Shown here one piece after another: positions 44,866 through 56,910 of a stretch of 64,000 nucleotides of DNA. The notes beneath the pieces are model-generated. The model was not told where the DNA came from, did no database searches, and was given only the letters and a program-made list of their open reading frames with translations. The stretch covers positions 45,691,105-45,755,104 of the forward strand of contig OY829542.1 of NCBI GenBank assembly GCA_963691705.1. The letters run 5' to 3'. The translations under genes and the position numbers were made by a program. This stretch comes from Viola odorata (lineage: Eukaryota; Streptophyta; Magnoliopsida; Malpighiales; Violaceae). Positions within the stretch are counted from its first letter, which is position 1, and each line of letters starts with the position of its first letter.

Positions 44866-46440
44866 TGTTATGATATAGCGTATTTTATGCATATTTTCCT
44901 CTATATTTATAGGCTTATCTTGGGCGTGATACTGCTAATTTTCCTTTGAATTCGTACTTTTTGCAGATCTAAGCCCAAAGAGGAAAAGATGCCGAAATAC
45001 CCTTTTTTTGTGGAATTCTGCCATGGATCTCAAAGCGTCGAGGCCTAGTTGTTTCCCTTTCGTCGAGCCCTAGATGCCAGCCGTGTTGTCTTGCCCAGGA
45101 CTCTCGTTTGAACCATCCAGAGCCGCATTTTACCCCGAATTCGCTGCCTCAAGTGCAAACATCTCCTGAAGGACGCGCGCAGTAAGATTCTTGCGGGATT
45201 CCTCCCAGATCCCTTTTTGGCTACCCTAGGAATATTCCTTTAGGGCATCCTCCCATTTTGTCCCTCCTCCTAGCTGTCCTTTTTCTTCTAGTGAGCTGTG
45301 AGGGTATTTAAACATTAGTTTTAGGGTTTTTAGGACATCACTCATTATTAGATCATAGAATCATTTTGGGAGCAGCCACTCACCTTCCTCTTTAGTCTTC
45401 TTGGGATTTGTCACCCCCATTTCCTTGTAGCCGTCGCCGATAATACCCTTTAAATCGGAGCTTTAGCTCCGGCCGGTATTTATTGCTATCGCATTTTCTT
45501 TTACTTTGTGTTCTTTCCTTTTATGCTTTATATTAATTCTGTTTTGCTATTTATTGTTATGAGTGGCTAAGTTCTTAGCTTAGCAAGGGTGTTTTAAGGG
45601 TTGTATTAGGGTAGTCACGAGACCAAATTGTGTTTAATATATTCTCTTCGCTATATTTATTCACTTGCCATTTTAATGCTAGATCTAGATGGTTTTGTTA
45701 GGAGCTTGATCACCTTTTAATTTACTATCTTAGATCTTCGTCATTTCTTTTGTTATAACTAACGCGAAGCCTTAGAATAAAGTAGATACTAGATGGATTG
45801 TCATTAGCTTGGTCCATTTTGTCTAGGGCATGTGACTGATTAGGGCGGTGTCGTGAGCCTAACAAACTGAGAGACATCTAGCCCTAGATGTGTCTTTCCT
45901 TATATTCATGGGTGTTGTGAGTATTGCCTCCCCGCTTCATACCTGGGAGGACGACGCAACGTCAAGGCTACCTTATTAACAGTGAAAATGGGGGGTAGCT
46001 TCTCTTAAGAGGAAAGTAGGAGGCCTAAACGTACCTGGCCTCTATAGCATGTCTATAACGTGAGAATAGACTATCTGTGCGTCGATGACTGACGAGACCT
46101 CGATGCAACCAGAGAAAATTCCCTTGCTAAGATTCCTCTTTATTTGTTTTTAACCCATTTACCCCTTATCTGTTTTGTTTATGCTTGTTAATTCCTTTGA
46201 TTTATTATTGACGTCTTTGTTAGCTATCGTGCCCTCGACATCTTTGGTCGACTTGTTTGACCAGTAAACCCCCCATTTTTTGTGTTACCGTGTGTGCATT
46301 TCATTCCATCGTACATTTAGGGCAAGATTTCATACTTCAGTCTCTCGTGGATCGACCCTGTTACCATTATACGCAAATTAGTTTGTGCATCTAGGAATCA
46401 TGAATTATTATTATTTTTGACCCGTTTCGACGGCGAGTCA
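44866..46440 (+). repeat. 5' LTR of element D
   Basis: It starts TGTTATGATATAGCG and ends GACGGCGAGTCA before a PBS. GATACTGCTAATTT and TACTTTTTGCAG (ending 44966) match the corresponding part of the B and C LTRs. A TATA-like GGTATTTAAAC lies near 45303. The 3' LTR is not in the window, so the start is inferred. Confidence 0.65.
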
Positions 46441-46445
46441 AATTT

Positions 46446-46463
46446 TGGCGTAGTTGTTGGGGA
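46446..46463 (+). promoter_or_regulatory. Degraded PBS of element D (tRNA-Asp type)
   Basis: TGGCGTAGTTGTTGGGGA has the layout of the tRNA-Asp-type PBS TGGCGCCGTTGCCGGGGA. Three of the four differences are C to T. Confidence 0.65.
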
Positions 46464-46497
46464 GGTTGATTTGTACTGATTTCTTGTTTTTACTTGT

Positions 46498-47706
46498 ATG
46501 ACCAGGAGATCTTCTTCAGACCTTCTACCACTTGATCTCGAGCTTACTAGAACAGAAAGAGGACTTCGAAGACAAGCTAGGGGACCAACTATTAACCGTA
46601 GAGGAATCCCTTATCCTGCCCTCGACGAAAATCTCTCCGATCTGGATAATCTCGACCGTCTTTTTCTTGAAGGCTTTCCTTTCTTTCATCCAAACCTCGA
46701 CAACGCTGAGTTTTTCAACCCCCAGATTCCTGATATGGATGATCAACCACCACTATCACCTCCGCCGAATGATCAAACCATAAATGATCTCAATGCTGCC
46801 TCTGAAGCTCCTAGTAGTTGTATCATCTGGCCAGTTGTCTAGTATGATTGGACACTTAAGTCCGCTGTTATGTATCACCTTCCATCTTTCCACGGATTGC
46901 CTAAAGAAAATCCACATCACCATTTACAACATCTTTATTCGGTCTGCGAGGCCATGAAGCCCACTAATGTCGACATCGACCAAGCTAAGTTGCGAACTTT
47001 TATGTGGTCCCTCAAGGATGCCTCCAAGGACTGGTTCTATGACCTTCCTCCTCGATCTATTACTTCTTGGGCCGAGATGTCCAAGGCCTTCACTGATAAG
47101 TATTACCCAGCGTCTACAGCAAGCGTGACCCACAAGCAATTAGTTTCTATTGTTTAGAAGGACGACAAGAGTTTAGGGCAATACCATGAACGCTATAAGA
47201 AAATGCAAGCCTTATGTCCTTCGCACAATCTGACTGATCATGCCCTCATCCAGTACTTCTACGAAGGCTTGCAGTGAAATGACAAAGCTTTGTTGGACGC
47301 CGCAACTGGTGGATCCCTTTGTGCCCGTACCCCGGCTGTAGCTAAAGCCATAATTGAACTCATGGACAAGACTATTGTTGCCTCCGAAACAGTGGCAAGT
47401 AACTCTCAAAATGTCCAAGTTGCTGCCATGGAAAATCAATTGACTACCACTACGGGCATGCTTCAGAATATGGCTTCAGGAAAACCTGTCCAGATCAAGG
47501 CTTGTCAAATATGCAATTTTGTAGATCATCCCACGGACGCCTACCCATATATTCCAGAAGAAATTTCAGTTAATGCGGTTGGGGGATACAACATCCCTTA
47601 TGGCCAGAATTACAACCAAGGCTCGAAGCACCCCAACTTCAGCTGGTCTCACAATCCACAATCGTCCGGCCCTAGTTAACCACAACAACAATAATATCAG
47701 TATGGT
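46498..47706 (+). pseudogene. Gag of element D (Athila-like), 5' part
   Basis: The frame starts MTRRSSSDLLPLDLEL. It carries the Athila-type capsid region: YHLPSFHGLPKENPHHHLQH, DWFYDLPPRSITSWAEMSKA, YHERYKKMQALCPSHNL and ALIQYFYEGLQ. A cysteine-containing region (KACQICNFVDHPTDAY) and a Tyr/Gln-rich linker follow. Stops near 46840, 47155, 47277 and 47678 replace residues that look like Gln, Arg or Trp and fit C to T or G to A changes. The gene is interrupted at 47707 by array C and resumes at 60728. Confidence 0.8.
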
Positions 47707-49013
47707 TGTTTGAATGCCAAATGTCTTGTTATCATCATCGTTTTACGCCTATTTTATGATGATGATACTGCTGATTATTGGGTTTTCCGCTCCTTTTTAC
47801 AGATTATGTTGCCGAGAAGCGAAACATTCTTTAGGAGCTGAAATCGCCAAGTTGAGAGCTGTTTTGAATCAGAAGCTGAAGTTGTTAGAATGAGCCAACT
47901 GTCTTCTCTTTTTAGAAGAATTATGTCCAGTCAGCTTAAAGTCTCATAGTCAGAGAATCTCCTATTTTGTTAGGAGGAGATTAAAACAATTTATCTAGTT
48001 AGATTTTATTTCTTTTTGAAATTTGAATTATGGGGTTGATTGCTAATATATAGCAACCAACTTACACTAGGAAAATCATCATCTCTTTCCCCAGGATATT
48101 GGCTTTTCTTCTTGGATTTTGGCAGCAGCAACATTGCCTTAGGAACCACTGTTTGGTTTCTTTGTTTTAATTAATTAAATTCCTTTTATGCTTATAATCT
48201 CTTTTATTTATTTATTATGATGATGCTTGGCTAAACTCTATTTTCCTTGTGAGGATTCATTGCCATGAATAATTGATTGTGAGATCTAATTGCGCCCATT
48301 AAATTACAACTTATATCTCTATTTGTTTTGATTAAATGTCAGGTTAATCTTATTCCTTTTGAAGTCTGATCATCTACAAATAGGATTTGGTTAAATACAG
48401 TCTTCTCTTGATACTTTGGAGTCTACATTGTAAAGAGAGATGCGAAGGCAACTATCTGATTGACGGATCGGAATAGAAAACAAATAGAGTCAGATTTATA
48501 GGATTTTTATCCCAGACTTGGGATCGGTCTCTCCCTGTGAATTATCAATCGTTTGATTAAATCCTATAGAGTGTCTCTTAGGATTGTTAAACTGGTTAGG
48601 GACTTCTAATAGAGTGTCTCTTTATTAGTCTTGTTTAGGAGGAGAGCAGGAGATTTAGGTGAACACCTGGTCTCTATAGCCACCTATAAGTTAGTTCTTG
48701 AAAACACCTGAATCAATGATCAATCAATTTAATTCATGTGCTTCGTCGAATCTTTACTGGGAATTTTACCACATTTGAACACACACATATCACATTTTCT
48801 TTACTGTTTCATGCTATTTATGTTTCTTAAACAATTACAACACAACAATCAATATTGGTATTTACCACCTGTTACTCGTCTTGTCATTTACAAGGAAATT
48901 TAATTGTCCACCGAATCCCTGAGGACGAACCTTTTACCACTAGCTACTGTTCTTATTTGCATGAGCTTTGGTGAATTGAATTCATTTATTTTTGACGGTT
49001 TCGGCAACCATCA
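47707..49013 (+). repeat. LTR1 of array C
   Basis: It differs from LTR2 at about five sites and from LTR3 at about seven. A TATA-like CTAATATATAG lies near 48041. The acceptor-like CTCCTTTTTACAG ends at 47802. An imperfect palindrome ATCCCAGACTTGGGAT is at 48509-48524. Confidence 0.9.
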
Positions 49014-49018
49014 AATTT

Positions 49019-49036
49019 TGGCGCCGTTGCCGGGGA
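49019..49036 (+). promoter_or_regulatory. PBS of C, first internal region (tRNA-Asp)
   Basis: TGGCGCCGTTGCCGGGGA is an exact complement of the plant tRNA-Asp 3' end including CCA. It starts 6 nt after the LTR. Confidence 0.85.
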
Positions 49037-49184
49037 TTCATCGGTACTAATTATGTTTCTTTGTGTATGACCAGATCTTCTAATTCAGAATTGTTTCCGT
49101 ACAAGCCATAAATTACTAGCAGACGCAACATCAACAACAAAGGGACTCTCTTCCAAACCTGGGAGAGAGCACATCTGCACCTAG

Positions 49185-51053
49185 ATGACCGGTGCAATAG
49201 AGGTAAGGTTAAGCTCCATAGATAATAAAATCAATGCAGTAATTTTTCATCTCGCTTCTATTGCAGAGCAGATGAAACAATCCATATATGGATATGGAGC
49301 GCCCGATTCCCAATCACATCCTTGGGCGAATACACACAGCTACAATCAAGGATGGAAGCAGCCCCCAAACTTCAACTGGGCTCCACAATATCAATAACAT
49401 CAGTTCCACCCACAAGATACCATGCCCATACCTCCTGTTCAGCAGCAGTTGCTTCAACCAACTCAACCGAACCAACCGCCACCACAGCAGTCACAAGAAC
49501 CACCCCTGAACCTCCAAAATTTCGTACCTAGACCTACTGCTCCATAGACACCAGCCCCACAACAGCCCCTACTATCCACTGGAACCCCAATGGAAGACAT
49601 GTTCAAACAGTTCATGCAAGTTACGCAAGCTAACATGCAATCCACTCAAGCTGGTATCGCGAAACTTGTCCAATCAAACCAAGCAATGCAGAAGGAGATA
49701 GCAACATTGACCAACCAGAAACAGGAGCAAGTAAGGCTGCCATCGAGCACTATGGACAACCCGATACACAATGTCTGCGCTATGACATTGAGGAGTGGAG
49801 CAGAAATTCTAGACAGAACGGTCCTTGCCCCAGGCCTGGGGAAGAAGCCGTCAGCAGTGCTTGTCCTAGACCAGCCCGAACCAGAGACAGAAATAATATC
49901 TGAAAAACCAGCACAGGTAAATCCTACTCCAGAACCAGTACTACCTAAGAAGGAACAGCTGGTAATCCCTCTTCCCTTCCCTTACAGGTCTGAAAAGGCC
50001 AAGAAGGTAAATGATGAAAAAGCTATTTTAGATATATTTCGTAAAGTAGCTGTCAATGTTCCTCTTCTTGATATAATTGCTCAAGTTCCTAAATATGCCA
50101 AATTTTTAAAAGAATTATGTACTAACAAGAAAAAGCTTGCAGGCATAGAAAGGATCAACTTGAATGAGAATGTATCTGCAGTTTTTCAGAAGAAGTTTCC
50201 CAACAAATGCAAGGATGGAGGGACGTTTGCAATTCCTTGCAAGATTGGAGAGAAGTGCATAGAGAAAGCACTATGTGATCTTGGCGCTGGGATTAATGTT
50301 TTGTCATTAACTGTTTTTAAGACTTTAAATATTGGTGAACTGAAGGAAACAAAAGTTGTGCTTCAATTAGCTGATAGGTCTACTATATACCCGGTTGGTG
50401 TTATTGAGGATGTGTTAGTACAGGTTGATAACTTTGTCTTTCCAGCTGACTTCTATGTTGTAGATATGGACAACGAGCATTCAAAAAAATCTACAGAGGT
50501 GTTGCTTGGAAGACCCTTCTTGAGGACAGCAAGGGCGAAGATTGATGTGGCAGGAGGGAGTTTAACATTGGAATTCTGTAATGAAATTATTAAATTCAAT
50601 ATGTATGATGTCATGAAATTTCCAAATGGCATGCATAGTGTGAATTGCATAGATGTTATTGATCCTGATGCTAATGATAAGCATAAATTAAATGTTACTA
50701 ATCCTTTGGAGCTTGTTCCTAGCAGAAACATTGACAATCCGAAAAAGATAGAAAAGGAGAAAGTTTTAGAAATCAGCAAGGAGATTAAAGAAACTGTGTT
50801 TGACCTTGAAGTTTCTAATTCCTATGATAAACTTTCTGATGATGTTAAAGTACCGGGAATTCATAATAAATTTCTCCCTTCAGTTTTGCAGGCATCGAAA
50901 ATTGAGCTGAAAACCTTGCAAGGAGAATCGGAGAAAGAAAGGCTTGCGAGGGTACTAAAAGAGTACGAAGAGTTTGTTGAATGGAGGATAGCCGACATCA
51001 AGAGGACTTCTCTATCCATCTGTGGGGCAATGTGCATCCCACAAACCACCTGA
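49185..51053 (+). pseudogene. Gag C-terminus and protease of C, copy 1
   Basis: One frame begins MTGAIEVRLSSIDNK and continues through a Tyr/Gly/Gln-rich linker. Two stops (49395 and 49545) sit at probable Gln codons. An uninterrupted stretch of 487 codons follows from 49590: MEDMFKQFMQ, CAMTLRSGAEI, IPLPFPYRSEK, then the retropepsin region FAIPCKIGEKCIEKALCDLG with active-site-like DLGAG, and VLLGRPFLRTARAKIDV. It ends FVEWRIADIKRTSLSICG and a TGA where Athila/Tat polyproteins pass into RT. The N-terminal capsid region is missing and pol is absent. The long intact frame suggests recent coding constraint or simply youth. Confidence 0.85.
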
Positions 51054-51857
51054 AATAAAGCAAAAACCAAGTCCAGTCCGAGACTATAAATTGGGACGCT
51101 TAATGGGAGGCAACCCAAGTGTTTTTCAAAGTTTTACAATTTGTTTCAGTTTTATTTTTAACTTTATTTTTAGTTTTATTTATATTTTTAATTTTCATTT
51201 CATTTTATTTTATTTTTAATTTTATTTTTATTATTATTATTATTTTGCTTCCCTGTCAAGGGAGTTCTCTGGTTATTTGATATTGGGAATGTTCATGTTT
51301 TGCAGGAGGATTGGTGCAGGAATTGGCCTATTTTTAGGCCTGGGAAGATGGAAATTTCGGCAGATGAAGGTTTAATGCTTAAAAATGGAGACAACCCAAG
51401 GATTTCTTTCCTTGTGGGCTTAAGTGACTTAGCCCATTTTCAAATATTCCCACTTACCCGTCCTTCTCATTCCTCCTCTAACCGAAAATCCCAATTGCCA
51501 AATTACTACATCTTCTTCCTCTCCTCCTAACCCTAGCCGCCGCCCAGCTCAAATCCAAACCAAGAACCAGCCGGCCATGGCACTCACCAGAACCGGAGCC
51601 AACACTAAGCGCATACCCAAACCTGCCACGAAAGCCCAAGCAAAAGACCGCTGCCGTCCTCTTCCCCGTGGGCCAAGACGAAAACCACGGGTTCCAGCTC
51701 CTTCACCGCCGTCGCGGCCAACCCAGCAACCACATCCGGCGACAACCTCGCCGCCACTGCCACGACCCACCAGAACCATGATTTCCTCCGGGTTCCTTCC
51801 TTCCCTTTTATTTCTTGCATTTCATCTTTCCTTAGTTTTATTTATTTTCCCTTTCTC

Positions 51858-51893
51858 ACACTTTGAGGACAAAGTGTCTTCTAGTGTGGGGGA
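51858..51893 (+). promoter_or_regulatory. Internal stem-loop plus G tract of C, copy 1
   Basis: ACACTTTG, loop AGGA, CAAAGTGT make a perfect 8-bp stem. CTTCT and AGTGTGGGGGA follow. Relative to element B one base pair is swapped on both sides (A-T to T-A). Copy 2 is at 57715-57750. Confidence 0.65.
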
Positions 51894-53274
51894 GGAATTT
51901 CCTATTTTCCTTTGTGTGAATTCCTTTGTGTGATTGTATATATTCGTTGGGATTGATTGTGTATATTTGCTGGATTGAATGGTTTGGGTGTTTTACATTG
52001 GTGCTTGGTTGAGGAGGATATTTGTTTTGTTTCGTTTGGAAGATTGGAATTTTTGAATGCGTATATATGCTGGACTGGTTGAGGACATATGTTTGTGCAT
52101 ATTTGTTGTTTGTGCATATTTGCTGGATTTTTGGTGCATATATGCTAGATTGGTTGTGGATTTTTGCTTGGAATTTTTGAAAACCACATTGCCCTTGTTT
52201 TGAAAACAGCCTCTATATTTGAATGAATGGTTTAGGCGTTTTTGAACAGGAAGCACTCATCTCACTGCACTAATTTACGCGCACTATCACACTACCTGTT
52301 AGATCCTATATCCATGCCTTGTCATAGTCGTTTGTGGTCATTTGTTAATCCTGTGAGCTCTTGAACTTTCATGCCGTGATTATCTTTTCTGAGTGGATGC
52401 ATGACCGTATACTGGTTGGATTTGCATGAGACCCCTGGGTATAGGCACGATTAGACGCAGGAAAGCAATGAAATGACTAAGAACTTTGCATTTTTCTTCT
52501 TATCTTTTTTTTCTTGCTTTTATATTACCCCGCCACTCAATTAGCCCTTCTTTTCATCACCCTCTAACTGTTTGAGACTCTAATTTCTATTCTTAGCAGG
52601 TGAGAGTGGTCTTCCGGCAGTAGTAAGGTGAGACAAAGAGAATCAATGTCAATTAGTGTGGGGGTATTGCGCTACAAAAAAAAAGCGAGATACAGAAGCT
52701 GAAAAGAGAAGCAGAGCAGAAAAGTAAAAAGAAATAGAAGCTGAAATCAGAAACAGGAGTGCAGCCTCTAGCCACTAGACCAAGCTGCTAGAAGCAATAG
52801 CACAACAAGAAACCACAGAACACAGAGAGAATTCTGCTACTTCAGTTCACAGACCAACAATTATATTGTCTCCTCTTTTGCTCAAAGAAAAGAAAAAACA
52901 AAAAGAAAAAGAAAAGAAAAGAAAAGAAAAATAAAAATAAGCAGAGCAAAAGAGGGGTACAGGTCTGAAGTATAGTAGAGCACAAAGAAGATCAAAAGAC
53001 AGGCAGCACCATCAGAGGAAGAAAATACCCCCACCGTCTTAAATCAGCTCTCTTTGTCTTTCTTCGCTGCTGCCAATCAGGAGGCGCTCTCACCACCTCG
53101 CTTTTTCCAGCTAAGAAGCCTTCTATCTTTCCTTCTCTCCTTCTTGAGCCCTCCTCTTACACAACTTTCTTGCGATACCCCTTTTGCAAAGTTTTTATGA
53201 TTATTTGATTGCCTGCGCTTGTGTTTTCCGTACTCGGGTTGTTATTGCAACTCTGATTTTGTATATTGTCATTT

Positions 53275-53470
53275 GCATTGTTGAGTGAAAACACTTAGCC
53301 ATTATTCTTGCTGAGTTTGAGTGCAAATACTTTCCCCGTATGAGGATTGCTTGCGACTATGCTAGGTATGGGAAAGTTTCTCCCTTGGTTTCGTTATTCC
53401 TTGGGTTTAATGCGGATGTTATCTAGGTAGATGGTTGTGTCGAATGTTGTGCTTATGTGCTGAGTGTGTT
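53275..53470 (+). promoter_or_regulatory. Block X of C, copy 1
   Basis: GAGTGAAAACACTTAGCC, TGAGGATTGCTTGC, TATGGGAAAGT, TTCGTTATTCCTTGGG and GTTATCTAGGT align in order with element A (16225-16425) and element E (38575-38790). No ORF is shared. Copy 2 is at 59132-59327. Confidence 0.6.
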
Positions 53471-53527
53471 CTTCCTGTTTGCCTCGTGGGAAATCATTTG
53501 TTTCGATTGGGGGCTGTTTTGAGTGTA

Positions 53528-53561
53528 ATGCTCGAGGGCGAGCATAGGTTAGTGTGGGGGA
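53528..53561 (+). promoter_or_regulatory. PPT-proximal stem-loop and polypurine tract of C, copy 1
   Basis: ATGCTCG, loop AGGG, CGAGCAT form a 7-bp stem. AGGTT and the PPT AGTGTGGGGGA follow, 2 nt before the LTR. Element B has the same with a T-A pair in place of C-G. Copy 2 is at 59385-59418. Confidence 0.7.
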
Positions 53562-53563
53562 TT

Positions 53564-54870
53564 TGTTTGAATGCCAAATGTCTTGTTATCATCATCGTTT
53601 TACGCCTATTTTATGATGATGATACTGCTGATTATTGGGTTTTCCGCTCCTTTTTACAGATTATGTTGCCGAGAAGCGAAACATTCTTTAGGAGCTGAAA
53701 TCGCCAAGTTGAGAGCTGTTTTGAATCAGAAGCTGAAGTTGTTAGAATGAGCCAGCTATCTTCTCTTTTTAGAAGAATTATGTCCAGTCAGCTTAAAGTC
53801 TCATAGTCAGAGAATCTCCTATTTTGTTAGGAGGAGATTAAAACAATTTATCTAGTTAGATTTTATTTCTTTTTGAAATTTGAATTATGGGGTTGATTGC
53901 TAATATATAGCAACCAACTTACACTAGGAAAATCATCATCTCTTTCCCCAGGATATTGGCTTTTCTTCTTGGATTTTGGCAGCAGCAACATTGCCTTAGG
54001 AACCACTGTTTGGTTTCTTTGTTTTAATTAATTAAATTCCTTTTATGCTTATAATCTCTTTTATTTATTTATTATGATGATGCTTGGCTAAACTCTATTT
54101 TCCTTGTGAGGATTCATTGCCATGAATAATTGATTGTGAGATCTAATTGCGCCCATTAAATTACAACTTATATCTCTGTTTGTTTTGATTAAATGTCAGG
54201 TTAATCTTATTCCTTTTGAAGTCTGATCATCTACAAATAGGATTTGGTTAAATACAGTCTTCTCTTGATACTTTGGAGTCTACATTGTAAAGAGAGATGC
54301 GAAGGCAACTATCTGATTGACGGATCGGAATAGAAAACAAATAGAGTCAGGTTTATAGGATTTTTATCCCAGACTTGGGATCGGTCTCTCCCTGTGAATT
54401 ATCAATCGTTTGATTAAATCCTATAGAGTGTCTCTTAGGATTGTTAAACTGGTTAGGGACTTCTAATAGAGTGTCTCTTTATTAGTCTTGTTTAGGAGGA
54501 GAGCAGGAGATTTAGGTGAACACCTGGTCTCTATAGCCACCTATAAGTTAGTTCTTGAAAACACCTGAATCAATGATCAATCAATTTAATTCATGTGCTT
54601 CGTCGAATCTTTACTGGGAATTTTACCACATTTGAACACACACATATCACATTTTCTTTACTGTTTCATGCTATTTATGTTTCTTAAACAATTACAACAC
54701 AACAATCAATATTGGTATTTACCACCTGTTACTCGTCTTGTCATTTACAAGGAAATTTAATTGTCCACCAAATCCCTGAGGACGAACCTTTTACCACTAG
54801 CTACTGTTCTTATTTGCATGAGCTTTGGTGAATTGAATTCATTTATTTTTGACGGTTTCGGCAACCATCA
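53564..54870 (+). repeat. LTR2 of array C (mosaic)
   Basis: At LTR1-equivalent sites 47898, 47901, 48321 and 48494 it has the LTR3 base. At 48593, 48846 and 48998 it has the LTR1 base. One base (54770, A) is private. This is the mosaic expected of a crossover product. Confidence 0.9.
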
Positions 54871-54875
54871 AATTT

Positions 54876-54893
54876 TGGCGCCGTTGCCGGGGA
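54876..54893 (+). promoter_or_regulatory. PBS of C, second internal region
   Basis: Identical to the first copy (TGGCGCCGTTGCCGGGGA). Confidence 0.85.
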
Positions 54894-55041
54894 TTCATCG
54901 GTACTAATTATGTTTCTTTGTGTATGACCAGATCTTCTAATTCAGAATTGTTTCCGTACAAGCCATAAATTACTAGCAGACGCAACATCAACAACAAAGG
55001 GACTCTCTTCCAAACCTAGGAGAGAGCACATCTGCACCTAG

Positions 55042-56910
55042 ATGACCGGTGCAATAGAGGTAAGGTTAAGCTCCATAGATAATAAAATCAATGCAGTAAT
55101 TTTTCATCTCGCTTCTATTGCAGAGCAGATGAAACAATCCATATATGGATATGGAGCGCCCGATTCCCAATCACATCCTTGGGCGAATACACACAGCTAC
55201 AATCAAGGATGGAAGCAGCCCCCAAACTTCAACTGGGCTCCACAATATCAATAACATCAGTTCCACCCACAAGATACCATGCCCATACCTCCTGTTCAGC
55301 AGCAGTTGCTTCAACCAACTCAACCGAACCAACCGCCACCACAGCAGTCACAAGAACCACCCCTGAACCTCCAAAATTTCGTACCTAGACCTACTGCTCC
55401 ATAGACACCAGCCCCACAACAGCCCCTACTATCCACTGGAACCCCAATGGAAGACATGTTCAAACAGTTCATGCAAGTTACGCAAGCTAACATGCAATCC
55501 ACTCAAGCTGGTATCGCGAAACTTGTCCAATCAAACCAAGCAATGCAGAAGGAGATAGCAACATTGACCAACCAGAAACAGGAGCAAGTAAGGCTGCCAT
55601 CGAGCACTATGGACAACCCGATACACAATGTCTGCGCTATGACATTGAGGAGTGGAGCAGAAATTCTAGACAGAACGGTCCTTGCCCCAGGCCTGGGGAA
55701 GAAGCCGTCAGCAGTGCTTGTCCTAGACCAGCCCGAACCAGAGACAGAAATAATATCTGAAAAACCAGCACAGGTAAATCCTACTCCAGAACCAGTACTA
55801 CCTAAGAAGGAACAGCTGGTAATCCCTCTTCCCTTCCCTTACAGGTCTGAAAAGGCCAAGAAGGTAAATGATGAAAAAGCTATTTTAGATATATTTCGTA
55901 AAGTAGCTGTCAATGTTCCTCTTCTTGATATAATTGCTCAAGTTCCTAAATATGCCAAATTTTTAAAAGAATTATGTACTAACAAGAAAAAGCTTGCAGG
56001 CATAGAAAGGATCAACTTGAATGAGAATGTATCTGCAGTTTTTCAGAAGAAGTTTCCCAACAAATGCAAGGATGGAGGGACGTTTGCAATTCCTTGCAAG
56101 ATTGGAGAGAAGTGCATAGAGAAAGCACTATGTGATCTTGGCGCTGGGATTAATGTTTTGTCATTAACTGTTTTTAAGACTTTAAATATTGGTGAACTGA
56201 AGGAAACAAAAGTTGTGCTTCAATTAGCTGATAGGTCTACTATATACCCGGTTGGTGTTATTGAGGATGTGTTAGTACAGGTTGATAACTTTGTCTTTCC
56301 AGCTGACTTCTATGTTGTAGATATGGACAACGAGCATTCAAAAAAATCTACAGAGGTGTTGCTTGGAAGACCCTTCTTGAGGACAGCAAGGGCGAAGATT
56401 GATGTGGCAGGAGGGAGTTTAACATTGGAATTCTGTAATGAAATTATTAAATTCAATATGTATGATGTCATGAAATTTCCAAATGGCATGCATAGTGTGA
56501 ATTGCATAGATGTTATTGATCCTGATGCTAATGATAAGCATAAATTAAATGTTACTAATCCTTTGGAGCTTGTTCCTAGCAGAAACATTGACAATCCGAA
56601 AAAGATAGAAAAGGAGAAAGTTTTAGAAATCAGCAAGGAGATTAAAGAAACTGTGTTTGACCTTGAAGTTTCTAATTCCTATGATAAACTTTCTGATGAT
56701 GTTAAAGTACCGGGAATTCATAATAAATTTCTCCCTTCAGTTTTGCAGGCATCGAAAATTGAGCTGAAAACCTTGCAAGGAGAATCGGAGAAAGAAAGGC
56801 TTGCGAGGGTACTAAAAGAGTACGAAGAGTTTGTTGAATGGAGGATAGCCGACATCAAGAGGACTTCTCTATCCATCTGTGGGGCAATGTGCATCCCACA
56901 AACCACCTGA
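55042..56910 (+). pseudogene. Gag C-terminus and protease of C, copy 2
   Basis: The translation is the same as copy 1, including both stops at probable Gln codons, the 487-codon frame from 55447, DLGAG and LLGRPFLRTARAKIDV, and the end before RT. The shared stops show that both defects pre-date the duplication. Confidence 0.85.

Larger units (their letters stand above)
51054..53563 (+). other. Non-coding 3' half of C, copy 1
   Basis: In order: CGCTTAATGGGAGGCAACCC (51098); a T/A-rich run; a GC-rich gene-like island (about 51465-51790) with AACCCTAGCCGCCGCCCAGC; a stem-loop with G tract (51858-51893); a lone AGTGTGGGGG (52655-52664); a purine-rich run (52883-52935); block X (53275-53470); a second stem-loop and the PPT (53528-53561). 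The 118-codon ORF at 51577 is Pro/Arg-rich and unrecognised. Confidence 0.65.

Noticed and set aside
51549..51820. Gly/Val/Ala-rich minus-strand ORFs opposite the GC-rich island (and copies at 57406-57677)
   Set aside because: They are reverse shadows of the Pro/Arg-rich plus-strand text. No motif was seen.
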